From: Lautropia sp.
GTDB taxonomy: Bacteria > Pseudomonadota > Gammaproteobacteria > Burkholderiales > Burkholderiaceae_E
Direction: 5' to 3'
DNA: 46,105 nt
Assembly (NCBI GenBank): GCA_030528325.1
Contig: JAUMZD010000023.1
Span: 1 to 46,105, forward strand
Shown: piece after piece, positions 1-7,644 of the stretch
How the letters are laid out: each line of letters starts with the position of its first letter
Numbering within the stretch: the stretch's first letter is position 1
Translations under genes and position numbers: made by a program
Notes under the pieces: generated by a model
Seen by the model: only the letters and a program-made list of their open reading frames with translations
What the model was told of the DNA's origin: nothing
Database searches by the model: none

Positions 1-2
1 CC

Positions 3-311
3 GAGGCCGAGGTGCCCTATGACCAGGTGTTCGAGATGGAGGACATCAACCCCGATTTCGGTGAAACGGACGTGGTGCTGGTGCTGGGCGCCAACGACGT
101 GGTGAATCCGGCCGCCAAGGATCCGAACTCGCCGATCGCCGGCATGCCGATCCTCGATGCCTTCAAGGCCGCTCAGGTGATCGTCAACAAGCGCTCGATG
201 GCATCCGGTTACGCTGGTCTCGACAACGAACTGTTCTACATGCCGAAGACGATGATGGTGTTCGGCGATGCCAAGAAAGTGGTCGAGGACATGGTGAAGG
301 CGGTCGACTGA
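3..311 (+). CDS. pntB: NAD(P) transhydrogenase subunit beta, C-terminal part (partial)
   Basis: This is the last 102 codons of PntB, the membrane subunit of the proton-pumping NAD(P) transhydrogenase, which makes NADPH from NADH using the proton gradient. The part present is the soluble NADP(H)-binding domain (dIII). The stretches [15 protein letters not shown] and [11 protein letters not shown] are typical of this domain, and the chain ends in the usual way after [16 protein letters not shown]. The gene runs in from before the window, so no start is visible; pntA would be expected upstream. A strong terminator follows 46 bases after the stop. The identification is secure from the conserved motifs. 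Confidence 0.95.
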   Translation, partial: EAEVPYDQVFEMEDINPDFGETDVVLVLGANDVVNPAAKDPNSPIAGMPILDAFKAAQVIVNKRSMASGYAGLDNELFYMPKTMMVFGDAKKVVEDMVKAVD

Positions 312-357
312 TCCCCTCCCTCACCTCACGACCGGGCGCCAATGACCCGACCTGCCC

Positions 358-391
358 CCCTTGGTGGCCTCGTGCCCCAAGGGTTTTTTTT
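358..391 (+). terminator. Rho-independent terminator after pntB
   Basis: CCCTTGG (358-364) pairs with CCAAGGG (377-383) and is followed by a run of eight T. It lies 46 bases after the pntB stop and most likely ends that operon. Confidence 0.85.
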
Positions 392-440
392 AGAGCGTGT
401 CATGGCAATGGCTGATGTCAGCCCGCCATTGGCGCGGTTC
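390..440. repeat. Family C element end plus imperfect hairpin
   Basis: Directly after the terminator T-run, TTAG is followed by AGCGTGTCATG, an end motif seen again at about 3362, 33314 and 36870. The next bases form an imperfect hairpin (CAATGGC and GCCATTG arms around 405-440). No gene is visible in 312-614; the stretch holds this repeat and hairpins only. Confidence 0.4.
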
Positions 441-490
441 TTCGCTGTCGGTACGTCGTGAGTGGCGAGACCGCCGACGGAAGCTGCACA

Positions 491-527
491 AAGCCCCTTG
501 CCGCCTTTCACCGGCAAGGGGCTTTTT
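491..527 (+). terminator. Strong hairpin with T-tail, possible second terminator
   Basis: AAGCCCCTTGCCG pairs with CGGCAAGGGGCTT over 12-13 bp and is followed by TTTT. It reads as a rho-independent terminator on the plus strand, but no plus-strand gene lies between it and the pntB terminator. It may be a backup for pntB or end an unannotated small RNA. Confidence 0.6.
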
Positions 528-593
528 GTATGGGACGCGAAGAGCGGCATCAAGACGCTGAAAGAACAGGCCGGCATCCTGAATGATTCATTC

Positions 594-630
594 AAGCCGG
601 GTTGTTGCTTCTTCTCAGGAACCCGGCTTT
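594..630. terminator. Hairpin at the 3' end of the antitoxin-like gene
   Basis: AGCCGGGTT (595-603) pairs with AACCCGGCT (620-628). The hairpin overlaps the last codons of the minus-strand gene ending at 615. The T-run is better on the plus strand, so its use as a terminator for the minus-strand gene is uncertain. Confidence 0.4.
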
Positions 631-890
631 TCCTGCAGCTGCCCCGTCACATACTTGTGCAGAACACTCGCCATCAATGTCTGGTAAGGCATGCCCTCAC
701 GTAGTGCCTGAGCCTGAATCTCGTGCAGATCAACCGCAGAAAGGCGGATATTGACCCTACGATCCTTTCTGGCGGTGGCATGAGCGGCATCCTTGAGGCG
801 CTGAATACCCTCCCGCGATGCCACGGACCTCAACTGTCCTGCATCGAAAGCCGCCAGAATCTCTTCTTCCTCAAAATCAAGTTCACTCAT
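615..890 (-). CDS. BrnA/CopG-like antitoxin
   Basis: A 91-residue acidic-then-basic protein. Its second half (DRRVNIRLSAVDLHEIQAQA, then REGMPYQTLMASVLHKYVTG) matches the ribbon-helix-helix style of type II antitoxins of the BrnA / CopG group. These bind DNA as dimers, neutralise a BrnT-type RNase toxin and repress their own operon. The toxin gene normally lies directly upstream and overlaps the antitoxin start. Here only a 25-codon stub of such a gene is found in that position, so this looks like an orphan antitoxin. The start ATG at 888-890 overlaps the stop of the stub. The family assignment is by motif and arrangement only. Confidence 0.75.
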   Translation of the reverse strand: MSELDFEEEEILAAFDAGQLRSVASREGIQRLKDAAHATARKDRRVNIRLSAVDLHEIQAQALREGMPYQTLMASVLHKYVTGQLQEKPGS

Positions 891-960
891 CAGCCCCTCT
901 TTTCATCAAAAAATCACGCGTGGCCTTCCGGCTGGGAATCAATGTTTTCAGGAACAGATG
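883..960 (-). pseudogene. Stub of a BrnT-like toxin gene (C-terminal end only)
   Basis: In the frame directly upstream of the antitoxin, 25 codons end in LIPSRKATRDFLMKRG and a few more residues, and the stop overlaps the antitoxin ATG. BrnT-type toxins typically end in an ISARKATR-like segment, and this toxin-stop/antitoxin-start overlap is typical of the family. The frame is closed upstream by the TGA that ends the membrane protein gene at 961, so the rest of the toxin is missing. The match is short, so this is an inference. Confidence 0.4.
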
Positions 961-1566
961 TCAACACGACCGCCAGTACCAGCGAAACCGGGGAACGACA
1001 GGTCTGCGCTGAAACCAGCGCAACAGCCCCAAGCCAAGCTGGATGGCGTGAATGATGAATGCAAGATACAGCAGCGGACTGACCAGCATCAGCGAGCCGA
1101 AGAACAGCCACAGGCCCATCAGGACAAGCCAGTTGTCCGAGCCACTGGCCCGCGCGGCCTCGAATGGGCCTTCGATGCCGAGGAAGAGCAGCCAGGGGAA
1201 GAGGGCAAGCACCAGCACAAACCCCAGGGCGGCCCGTCCTGTGCGAAACATCCAGCTGAAGTGCGTACGATGGAGATCATCCTGGCAGCTGCGTTGTCCC
1301 CAGCAACTGAAGCATACGGAGAGCAGCGCAGGCAGCAGAAGCGCCGTCACGGGCAGCAACACACCCGCGAGCGATTGCTGGAGCTGGAACAGGTCGGCTG
1401 AAGGCCACAGCCAGTCCACACACTGCCAGACATCGCGAAGAAAGCCGTAATGAACCGAGTACCGGTTCGTCACGATCTCGGGCAGCACCAGCCACGGGAG
1501 GAGCGCAGCCAGCGCCAGCAGGTAATTGAGCAGAACCAGATACCGCTCACGTCCCGTATCCGTCAT
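961..1566 (-). CDS. Multi-pass membrane protein, paralogue of the next gene upstream
   Basis: A 201-residue protein with about four hydrophobic segments (roughly residues 9-30, 65-85, 110-132 and 145-175). The segment HRTHFSWMFRTGRAALGF resembles ESHFTWMIRTCWWTLFW in the 129-residue protein at 1656-2045, and both end in a LLR...RRP tail. Both look like DUF4870/Tic20-type small membrane proteins, of unknown function. This copy carries an extra loop of about 50 residues (MLWPSADLFQ-like region to about residue 90). No clear ribosome-binding site precedes the ATG at 1566. It probably belongs to the same minus-strand transcription unit as its paralogue. Confidence 0.6.
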   Translation of the reverse strand: MTDTGRERYLVLLNYLLALAALLPWLVLPEIVTNRYSVHYGFLRDVWQCVDWLWPSADLFQLQQSLAGVLLPVTALLLPALLSVCFSCWGQRSCQDDLHRTHFSWMFRTGRAALGFVLVLALFPWLLFLGIEGPFEAARASGSDNWLVLMGLWLFFGSLMLVSPLLYLAFIIHAIQLGLGLLRWFQRRPVVPRFRWYWRSC

Positions 1567-1655
1567 CAGACAAGCGCTGAACCGGGATCAGCCGCGCCAG
1601 CAGAAGGAATGATGGGCCTGCGGCTGGAAACGGGATCCCAAGCTTTTGGACAGCA

Positions 1656-2045
1656 TCAGGCATAGATCGGCATCGGCCGACGGTCACTGAGGCGCAGCAG
1701 CCCTTTCACCATCCGGTACAGATACCAGATCGCCGGGATGAAATACAGGAAACTGAAGATGCCAAAGGAGACCAGTACGGGCAGCGAGATCAGGGCGGCC
1801 CAGAACAGCGTCCACCAGCAGGTGCGGATCATCCAGGTGAAGTGGCTCTCGTAGATGGTGCCGCGGGAAGCCGGTCGCTGGATGTAGTTGATGACCAGCG
1901 CCACGATCGACAGTGTGCCCAGCGAGAAGACCATGCCGCAGATGTGCAGGATGTAATCGAGCATCGCCGTACGCCGATAGTTGGATACACGCTCGGCTTC
2001 CAGCGTGCGGACATCTTCGTAATCGAAATCGTAAGGACGGGGCAT
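1656..2045 (-). CDS. DUF4870-like small membrane protein
   Basis: A 129-residue protein: a polar N-terminus, then about three hydrophobic segments (around residues 29-50, 65-95 and 98-115). The first two are joined by a stretch with YESHFTWMIRTCWW, a pattern typical of DUF4870-type integral membrane proteins. The function is unknown. The start at 2045 (MPRPYDFDYED) is preferred over an ATG 15 codons earlier because GGAGAGGA lies eight bases upstream of it. The neighbouring gene at 961-1566 looks like a diverged duplicate. Confidence 0.65.
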   Translation of the reverse strand: MPRPYDFDYEDVRTLEAERVSNYRRTAMLDYILHICGMVFSLGTLSIVALVINYIQRPASRGTIYESHFTWMIRTCWWTLFWAALISLPVLVSFGIFSFLYFIPAIWYLYRMVKGLLRLSDRRPMPIYA

Positions 2046-2127
2046 GACGTATCCTCTCCAGAAAAGTGCCTTGCGGCTGCGGCACTTCATATGGTAGCGC
2101 GAGCCCCTGATTCAAGAGGAAGCAACC

Positions 2128-2180
2128 ATGCTTGACATGCCCAGGAGCTTGGGCAGTTTGCTTGCCTGAAGGAGGCAAGG
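2128..2180. repeat. Family A fragment and small hairpin downstream of marC-like gene
   Basis: CCAG followed by GAGCTTGGGCAG is the first 12 bases of the family A terminal repeat. It is followed by a CTTGCCT/AGGCAAG hairpin (2161-2179) just beyond the stop of the marC-like gene. The hairpin has no clear T-tail. Confidence 0.5.
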
Positions 2181-2184
2181 ACGC

Positions 2185-2838
2185 TCATCCCGCCTGATTC
2201 AGCGACACATACAGCGTCTGCACGCCCGAGGCCACGAGCTGCACCCCGACGCAGATCAGCAAAAAGCCGCTCAGTCGGGTGATGACCTCGATGCCGGTGC
2301 GGCCGAGGCGTGCCATGACCGGGCGGGCACTGCGCAGCAGGATCACCTCGATCAACGCCACCAGCGCCATGGCCGCCAGCACGGCCAGATAGGCGCTGAC
2401 CCGGTTCTGGAAGGTGTCCAGCTCGCGGATCTGGGTTTCGATACCGATCACCACGGCGATCGAGCCGGGCCCGGTGATGCCGGGCAATGCCAGCGGAAAA
2501 AAGGCCGGATTGCTGTACTGGGCTTTGGCCACCTCTGACACCTCGGCCCGGCCGTACAGCATGCTGTGGCCCAGGAGGCCGATGACCATGCCACCCGCCA
2601 CCCGCATGGCCCCATAGGAGATGCCGAAAGCCTTCATGATCATGCTGCCGGCAAACAGGCTGCCCACCAGGATGCAGAAGCAGTAGAGTGAGGCCGACAT
2701 GGCCGTCTTGCGCGTGGCGTCGGCATCCATGCCGCCCGTCACCGAGGTGAAGATCGGCAGCGTGGCGGGCGGATTGACGATGGTGATCAGGCTGACGAAA
2801 CTGCCCAGAAAAAAGGCGGCAAAGGCATCACCGACCAT
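2185..2838 (-). CDS. MarC family integral membrane protein
   Basis: A 217-residue protein with about six hydrophobic segments, the usual size for MarC/UPF0056 proteins. The signature stretches SLITIVNPPATLPIFTSVTGG near the N-terminus and FFPLALPGITGPGSIAVVIG in the middle are clear. The family's transport role is not established. The start at 2838 (MVGDAFAAFFLG) gives the standard N-terminus; the frame stays open upstream only because it runs through two family A repeats. It stands alone between repeats. Confidence 0.85.
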   Translation of the reverse strand: MVGDAFAAFFLGSFVSLITIVNPPATLPIFTSVTGGMDADATRKTAMSASLYCFCILVGSLFAGSMIMKAFGISYGAMRVAGGMVIGLLGHSMLYGRAEVSEVAKAQYSNPAFFPLALPGITGPGSIAVVIGIETQIRELDTFQNRVSAYLAVLAAMALVALIEVILLRSARPVMARLGRTGIEVITRLSGFLLICVGVQLVASGVQTLYVSLNQAG

Positions 2839-2872
2839 GGAATACTCTCGACGACAGGACGAACACGGATAG

Positions 2873-2925
2873 GATCCAGGAGCTTGGGCGGCAGGAAAGT
2901 CGCGGGCTGCAAACCAGCCATCGTG
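2873..2925 (+). repeat. Family A element, left arm only
   Basis: After CCAG comes GAGCTTGGGCGGCAGGAA and then AGTCGCGGGCTGCAAACC, the left arm seen in the full copies. The right arm is missing; unrelated sequence (2926-2989) separates it from the next copy. Confidence 0.8.
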
Positions 2926-2989
2926 CCAGCCGGGCAGGCTTTGCGGCACCACGACAGGCACACGGCATCCGGCACGCGACCACTGGGCC

Positions 2990-3158
2990 CTAGGAGCTTG
3001 GGCGGCAGGAAAGTCGCGGGCTGCAAATCGACCGCGCCGGCCCATTTTGCACCCGCTTCTTGCCCCATAGCTCGGGCTATGGGGCGGCGAATCGGGCACA
3101 AACTGTGCTCGGCGGGGCCGATTTTCGCCTGCGCGATTCCTGCCGCCCAAGCTCCTAG
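2990..3158 (+). mobile_element. Family A palindromic element, full copy (MITE-like)
   Basis: A 161-bp imperfect palindrome (2994-3154) flanked on both sides by CTAG. The ends are GAGCTTGGGCGGCAGGAA and its reverse complement. The two arms diverge inward and meet in an apical hairpin, CCCCATAGC (3063-3071) and GCTATGGGG (3076-3084). There is no coding capacity. Terminal repeats plus a 4-bp flanking duplication fit a non-autonomous transposable element. Confidence 0.8.
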
Positions 3159-3357
3159 AGTGGTGGCCGTGACGCATGAGCATCATTGTGCAAGGCCGCA
3201 AGAGCCAATACCAGTGCCCGTCCCCCAGTGTTGTACGAATGCCATGGACAGTGCGTCTCCGTACCAGCCTGCGTTCGGACAGACACAAGGAAAGCCGGGC
3301 CGACGGGCCCGGACACCAGGCCAGCGGCGCGCAGGCGTCATCCTGAAACTGGTGGAT

Positions 3358-3525
3358 CTAGAGCGTGTTATGCACTTATTCCTCCCCGCGAAAGCCCCTC
3401 TGGGCGTGCAGAACAAGGCGCCAAGCCCGCAGAATCCTGGATGGCTTCAAGGGATTGGTAACGGTGCTCCGATATGTCAGGCGCACGAAGCTGCGCGCCC
3501 AGAGGGGCTTTCCCTTCGAGCTGGC
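3358..3525. mobile_element. Family C repeat with 17-bp inverted repeat
   Basis: CTAG (3358-3361) is followed by AGCGTGTTATGCAC. A perfect 17-bp inverted repeat, GAAAGCCCCTCTGGGCG, lies at 3390-3406 and again in reverse at 3496-3512. The first 40 or so bases recur near 23035. The right end is not clearly defined. No gene was found in 2839-3548; the stretch is filled by repeats. Confidence 0.6.
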
Positions 3526-3548
3526 CCATTTTTCGGCCGCGCCACGGT

Positions 3549-4775
3549 TCAGGCCGTGGCCAGCCGGGTCTCGATCCACTCGATCCAGTGCATGACGGGC
3601 GTGTCGGTGCCGCCGGCCAGATGCGCGATGCAGCCGACGTTGGCGGAGAGGATCACCTCGGGCCGGTTGCTTTCCAGATGGCCCAGCTTGCGGTCGCGCA
3701 GCGTTTTCGAGATCGTGGGCTCCAGCACCGAATAGACACCGGCCGAGCCGCAGCACAGGTTCGGCTCGTTGAAGGGCAACAGCTCGGCCCCCCAGACCGT
3801 CAGCAGCTTCTCGACCTGCCCCCGGATCTTCTGGCCGTGCTGCAAGGTGCAGGGCGGATGGAAGACGAGCTTCTGCGGGCGCAGCGGCGCCTCGGGCTTG
3901 CGCTCGGCCAGCCGCACGGCCAGCCACTCGATCACGTCCTCCGTGATGGCCGAAATTTTCGCGGCCTTCTCGGCATAGACCGGATCGTTGCGCAGCAGAT
4001 GACCATAGTCCTTCACCATCGCTCCACAGCCCGAGGCGTTCATCAGCAGCACATCGACCCCCTGCTCCACATGCGGCCACCAGGCATCGATGTTGCGTTT
4101 GACCTCGGCCAGCGCCCCCTCGTGTTCGTTCAGGTGATGCTTCATCGACCCACAGCAGCCGGAGGCCGGATCGATGATCACCTCGACGCCCAGCCGATCC
4201 AGCACGCGTGCCGTCGCCCGATCCACCCCCGGCAACATGGCGCCCTGCACACAGCTGTTGAGCATCAGCACCTTTTCGGCATGCTGGCGTTTCGGCCACT
4301 GCCCCACATCCCGCACCACCGGCACCTTGGCCTTCATCGCCGCAGGCAGCAGGGGGCGTACCCATCGAGCGGCTTTCATCAGGCCGTGAAAGAGCGGGCG
4401 ATTGCCGACCAGCCAGATCAGGAAACCGCGCGAGAGACGCTGCGAGAGTGGCCGCTCGACCGCCTCTTCGACCACCTTGCGGCCAATGTCGAGCAGGTGG
4501 GAATACTTGACACCCGACGGGCAGGTGGTTTCACAGTTGCGGCAGGTCAGGCAGCGATCCAGGTGCGTCATCGTGGCCATCGTCGGTGTGGCCCCTTCGA
4601 GCACCTGTTTCATCAGATAGATGCGGCCGCGCGGCCCATCCTTCTCATCCCCCATCACCTGATAGGTGGGACAGGTCGCCGTGCAGAAGCCGCAATGCAC
4701 GCAGGTGCGCAGGATCTGCTCGGCCTCGATACCGTCCGGCGTGTTGCGAAAGCGTTCGACAAGTCGGGTTTCCAT
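3549..4775 (-). CDS. glcF: Glycolate oxidase iron-sulfur subunit GlcF
   Basis: A 408-residue protein matching GlcF, which carries electrons from the flavoprotein subunits of glycolate oxidase to the respiratory chain. Two 4Fe-4S ferredoxin motifs are visible, CVHCGFCTATCP (Cys 25-35) and CLTCRNCETTCPSG (Cys 75-85). They are followed by two CCG-type domains, shown by the ASGCCGS and NLCCGSAG stretches in the C-terminal half. It is the last gene of glcD-glcE-glcF; the spacer to glcE is only 17 bases. The ribosome-binding site is weak, which fits translation linked to glcE. The length is normal for the family. Confidence 0.95.
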   Translation of the reverse strand: METRLVERFRNTPDGIEAEQILRTCVHCGFCTATCPTYQVMGDEKDGPRGRIYLMKQVLEGATPTMATMTHLDRCLTCRNCETTCPSGVKYSHLLDIGRKVVEEAVERPLSQRLSRGFLIWLVGNRPLFHGLMKAARWVRPLLPAAMKAKVPVVRDVGQWPKRQHAEKVLMLNSCVQGAMLPGVDRATARVLDRLGVEVIIDPASGCCGSMKHHLNEHEGALAEVKRNIDAWWPHVEQGVDVLLMNASGCGAMVKDYGHLLRNDPVYAEKAAKISAITEDVIEWLAVRLAERKPEAPLRPQKLVFHPPCTLQHGQKIRGQVEKLLTVWGAELLPFNEPNLCCGSAGVYSVLEPTISKTLRDRKLGHLESNRPEVILSANVGCIAHLAGGTDTPVMHWIEWIETRLATA

Positions 4776-4792
4776 GATCTATCCGTTCTGAC

Positions 4793-6031
4793 TCACAACC
4801 AGCCATACCAGCGGCCCGGGTTGATCAACCCGGCCGGATCGAAAGCCTCTTTCAGCCTCTGCTGGATCGCGCGGTTCACGGCCGGCAGCGGGTGAAAGCG
4901 TGGCGTGTCAGCGTGCGCCTCATCGGCCCGGAACAGCGAGGCCGTGCCACCGACACGGGCTGCCACATCGCGCAAGGTCTCGGCCGACAGGCCGGCATCG
5001 ACGGGCGGCACATACCAGCGCAGCGCGCCGCCCCATTCCGTCAGCACCTGACCCGGCAGCCCGAGCGCAGGCGTCGTCGGCGGCACGGACAGGCGCCACA
5101 GCGGGCCCGGCTGCCAGAAATGCGGATGGCGCTGGTTCCGTATCGACAACCAGAAAGTCACGGCCTCTTCGGGCGCGATCAGCTCCCCGCCCAGCTGCTG
5201 AATGGCTGATTCGACGGCACGCTCAGCCCCGCACAGTCGCACCCACAGCACGTCGTCATGCCAGAGCGTCGCCCCCAGCGGCAGCGGCTGCCCCCCCCAC
5301 TGATTGCAACGGCGGATAGCCTCGTCTTCGGACATCGGCAGGGCCAGCGTGTGGTCGGCCTTCGGCAGAGGCAGCACCTTCAGCGAGACCTCGGCGATCA
5401 ATCCCAGTACGCCGAGTGAACCGACCAGCAGGCGCGAAACATCATAACCGGCCACGTTTTTCATCACTTCGCCGCCAAAGCGCATCACCTCACCCCCCGG
5501 CGACACCAGCACCGTGCCGAGGATGTAGTCGCGCACAGCGCCCATCGACAGCCGTCGGGGCCCCGACAGGCCCGTGGCCACCATGCCGCCGACCGTCCCG
5601 CCTGGCGCGAAATGCGGGGGCTCGAAGGCCAGACACTGCCCCTGCCGGGCCAGCAGGGCCTCCAGCTCGGCCAACGGCGTGCCGGCCCGCACCGTCACGA
5701 CCAGCTCGGACGGATCATAGTGAACGACGCCGGTATAACGCCGGCAGTCGATGCGCGCCGGCTCTCCCCGATCGGTCGGCCAGGGATTCCCATAAAAACC
5801 GTGCGTCTCCCCGCCTTGCAGCAGGATGGGCCGACCAGCCCGATAGGCCTCTGCCAGCTCGGCGCGCAGCGAGGCCAGCACCTCATGCGCCACCGACTCG
5901 TCCAGCGTCAGCTCGGCCGGCGGCATCACCGCACCAGCCCACCCTCCCGGCGTGCCAGCCTCATGGCCCGGCAGCCCCCGTTCCCGGCCCGCATTGCGCG
6001 GCCTCCAGTTTCCCGTTGAATTGGACATCAT
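4793..6031 (-). CDS. glcE: Glycolate oxidase FAD-binding subunit GlcE
   Basis: A flavoprotein of the FAD_binding_4 type that works with GlcD and GlcF to oxidise glycolate to glyoxylate. Visible signatures include LLQGGETHGFYG, LAFEPPHFAPGGTVGGMVATGLSGPRR in short pieces, and the C-terminal AFDPAGLINPGRW. At 412 residues it is about 50 longer than typical GlcE, owing to a Gly/Pro-rich N-terminus before residue 36. That longer start is supported by AGGAG just upstream of two adjacent ATGs at 6031 and 6028. A start at 5926 would give the usual length but has a poorer site. Middle gene of the operon, 12 bases after glcD. Confidence 0.92.
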   Translation of the reverse strand: MMSNSTGNWRPRNAGRERGLPGHEAGTPGGWAGAVMPPAELTLDESVAHEVLASLRAELAEAYRAGRPILLQGGETHGFYGNPWPTDRGEPARIDCRRYTGVVHYDPSELVVTVRAGTPLAELEALLARQGQCLAFEPPHFAPGGTVGGMVATGLSGPRRLSMGAVRDYILGTVLVSPGGEVMRFGGEVMKNVAGYDVSRLLVGSLGVLGLIAEVSLKVLPLPKADHTLALPMSEDEAIRRCNQWGGQPLPLGATLWHDDVLWVRLCGAERAVESAIQQLGGELIAPEEAVTFWLSIRNQRHPHFWQPGPLWRLSVPPTTPALGLPGQVLTEWGGALRWYVPPVDAGLSAETLRDVAARVGGTASLFRADEAHADTPRFHPLPAVNRAIQQRLKEAFDPAGLINPGRWYGWL

Positions 6032-6043
6032 CGACTCCTGGTC

Positions 6044-7603
6044 TCAGAAACGCGGCAGTTCGGGAAACTTCAGACGGCCATGCTGCACATGCATGCGCCC
6101 ATATTCGGCACAGCGATGCAGGGTGGGCAGGGCCTTGCCCGGATTCAGCAGCCCGGGCGGATCGAAGGCCCGCTTGATGGCAAAGAAGGCCGCACGCTCG
6201 GCCTCGGAGAACTGCACGCACATCGAGTTGATCTTCTCGACCCCGACCCCGTGCTCACCCGTGATCGTGCCGCCCAGCTCGACACACAGCTCAAGGATTT
6301 CGGCGCCGAACAGTTCTGCCTGCTCCCATTCGCCCGGTTTGCTGCTGTCGAACAGGATCAGCGGATGCAGATTGCCGTCACCAGCATGAAAGACGTTCAT
6401 GCAGCGAAGCCCATACTTGCGTTCCATGTCGGCAATGGCCAGCAGCATCCGGCCCAGCGTCCGCTTCGGGATGGTGCCGTCCATGCAGTAGTAATCGGCC
6501 GACACGCGCCCGGCCGCCGGGAAGGCATTCTTGCGCCCCGACCAGAACCGCATCCGTTCGGCCTCGGACTGGGAGACCTGAAGCCGCGTGGCGCCAGCCT
6601 TGCGCAGCACGGCCTCCATGTCGGCGATTTCTTCGGCCACCTCCTCGGCCGTGCCATCGGACTCCAGCAGCAGGATGGCGGCCGCGTTCAGGTCGTAGCC
6701 AGCCTTCACGAACGGCTCGACGGCCTCGGTCGCCTGCCTGTCCATCATCTCCATCCCGGCCGGAATCAGCCCTGCCGCGATGACGGCCGCCACGGCATTG
6801 CCGGCCGTCTCGACATCATCGAAGGAGGCCATGATCACCTGCGCCACCTTCGGCGTGGGCAGCAGCTTGACGACGACCTCGGTGACGACGGCCAGCATGC
6901 CCTCGGAGCCGATGTTGACCCCGAGCAGATCGAGCCCCGGCACATCCAGCGCCACCCCGCCTTCGACGATCGGCGCCCCGAAGGTGACGATCTCGCCATC
7001 GATCGTGATGCCACGAATCGACAGCACATTGTTGACCGTCAGACCGTACTTCAGGCAATGCACGCCGCCCGAATTTTCACTGACATTGCCACCGATGGTG
7101 CAGGCGATCTGGGAAGACGGATCGGGCGCATAGAACAGCCCGTGCGAGGCAGCCGCTTCGGAAATGGCCAGATTCCTGACCCCGGGCTGAACCCGTGCCG
7201 TGCGCGACGCCACGTCGAGCGACAGGATGCGGTTGAACTTGACGAGCGACAGCAGCAGGCCGCCCGCATGCGGCATGGCACTGCCCGTCAGGCCCGTGCC
7301 GGCCCCCCGGGGCACCAGCGGGACATTCAGCGAGCGGCACAACTTGATGATCTGGATCACTTGCGCCTCGGAATCCGGCATGGCCACCACCGGCGGCAAC
7401 TGGCGATAAGCGCTCAGGCCATCACATTCGTAGGGCCGAAGATCCTCTTCCCGATGAAGCAGCGCACCCGGTGGCAGGATCCGTTGCAGCTCGCCGATCA
7501 GTCGTTGCAGATGTTCGGCAGGCATCGGCGCTGCCGTGTTCTGGAAAGGCTGCTCACCTTCCTGGAGGCGGGGCAGCGTTTCCGTGACGTTCGGTGCGGT
7601 CAT
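6044..7603 (-). CDS. glcD: Glycolate oxidase FAD-linked subunit GlcD
   Basis: A 519-residue FAD-linked oxidase, the catalytic subunit that oxidises glycolate (and often D-lactate) to the 2-oxoacid. The FAD-binding half shows VPLVPRGAGTGLTGSA and CTIGGNVSENSGG. The C-terminal half shows the FAD-oxidase_C signatures NVFHAGDGNLHP and GGTITGEHGVGVEK, and the family ending FDPPGLLNPGK. It is the first gene of glcDEF and is divergent from gcvH. Glyoxylate made here could be turned into glycine, which links it to the neighbouring gcv genes, but that link is an inference. No regulator gene (GlcC) is adjacent. Confidence 0.96.
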   Translation of the reverse strand: MTAPNVTETLPRLQEGEQPFQNTAAPMPAEHLQRLIGELQRILPPGALLHREEDLRPYECDGLSAYRQLPPVVAMPDSEAQVIQIIKLCRSLNVPLVPRGAGTGLTGSAMPHAGGLLLSLVKFNRILSLDVASRTARVQPGVRNLAISEAAASHGLFYAPDPSSQIACTIGGNVSENSGGVHCLKYGLTVNNVLSIRGITIDGEIVTFGAPIVEGGVALDVPGLDLLGVNIGSEGMLAVVTEVVVKLLPTPKVAQVIMASFDDVETAGNAVAAVIAAGLIPAGMEMMDRQATEAVEPFVKAGYDLNAAAILLLESDGTAEEVAEEIADMEAVLRKAGATRLQVSQSEAERMRFWSGRKNAFPAAGRVSADYYCMDGTIPKRTLGRMLLAIADMERKYGLRCMNVFHAGDGNLHPLILFDSSKPGEWEQAELFGAEILELCVELGGTITGEHGVGVEKINSMCVQFSEAERAAFFAIKRAFDPPGLLNPGKALPTLHRCAEYGRMHVQHGRLKFPELPRF

Positions 7604-7644
7604 CAGCTTCTCTTCATGTCAGGAGGTCGAGCCGTTGTGGTCGG

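Noticed and set aside
2873..3160. CRISPR-like repeats
   Set aside because: The repeats are long inverted palindromes without regular spacers, and no cas genes are present.
2884..3735. 283-codon frame and the long upstream extension of the MarC gene
   Set aside because: Both run through family A repeats and produce the same GRFAARDFPAAQAP-like peptide seen at every copy, which is repeat-derived.
3474..4895. 473-codon plus-strand frame opposite glcF
   Set aside because: Antisense shadow; glcF has complete iron-sulfur motifs on the other strand.
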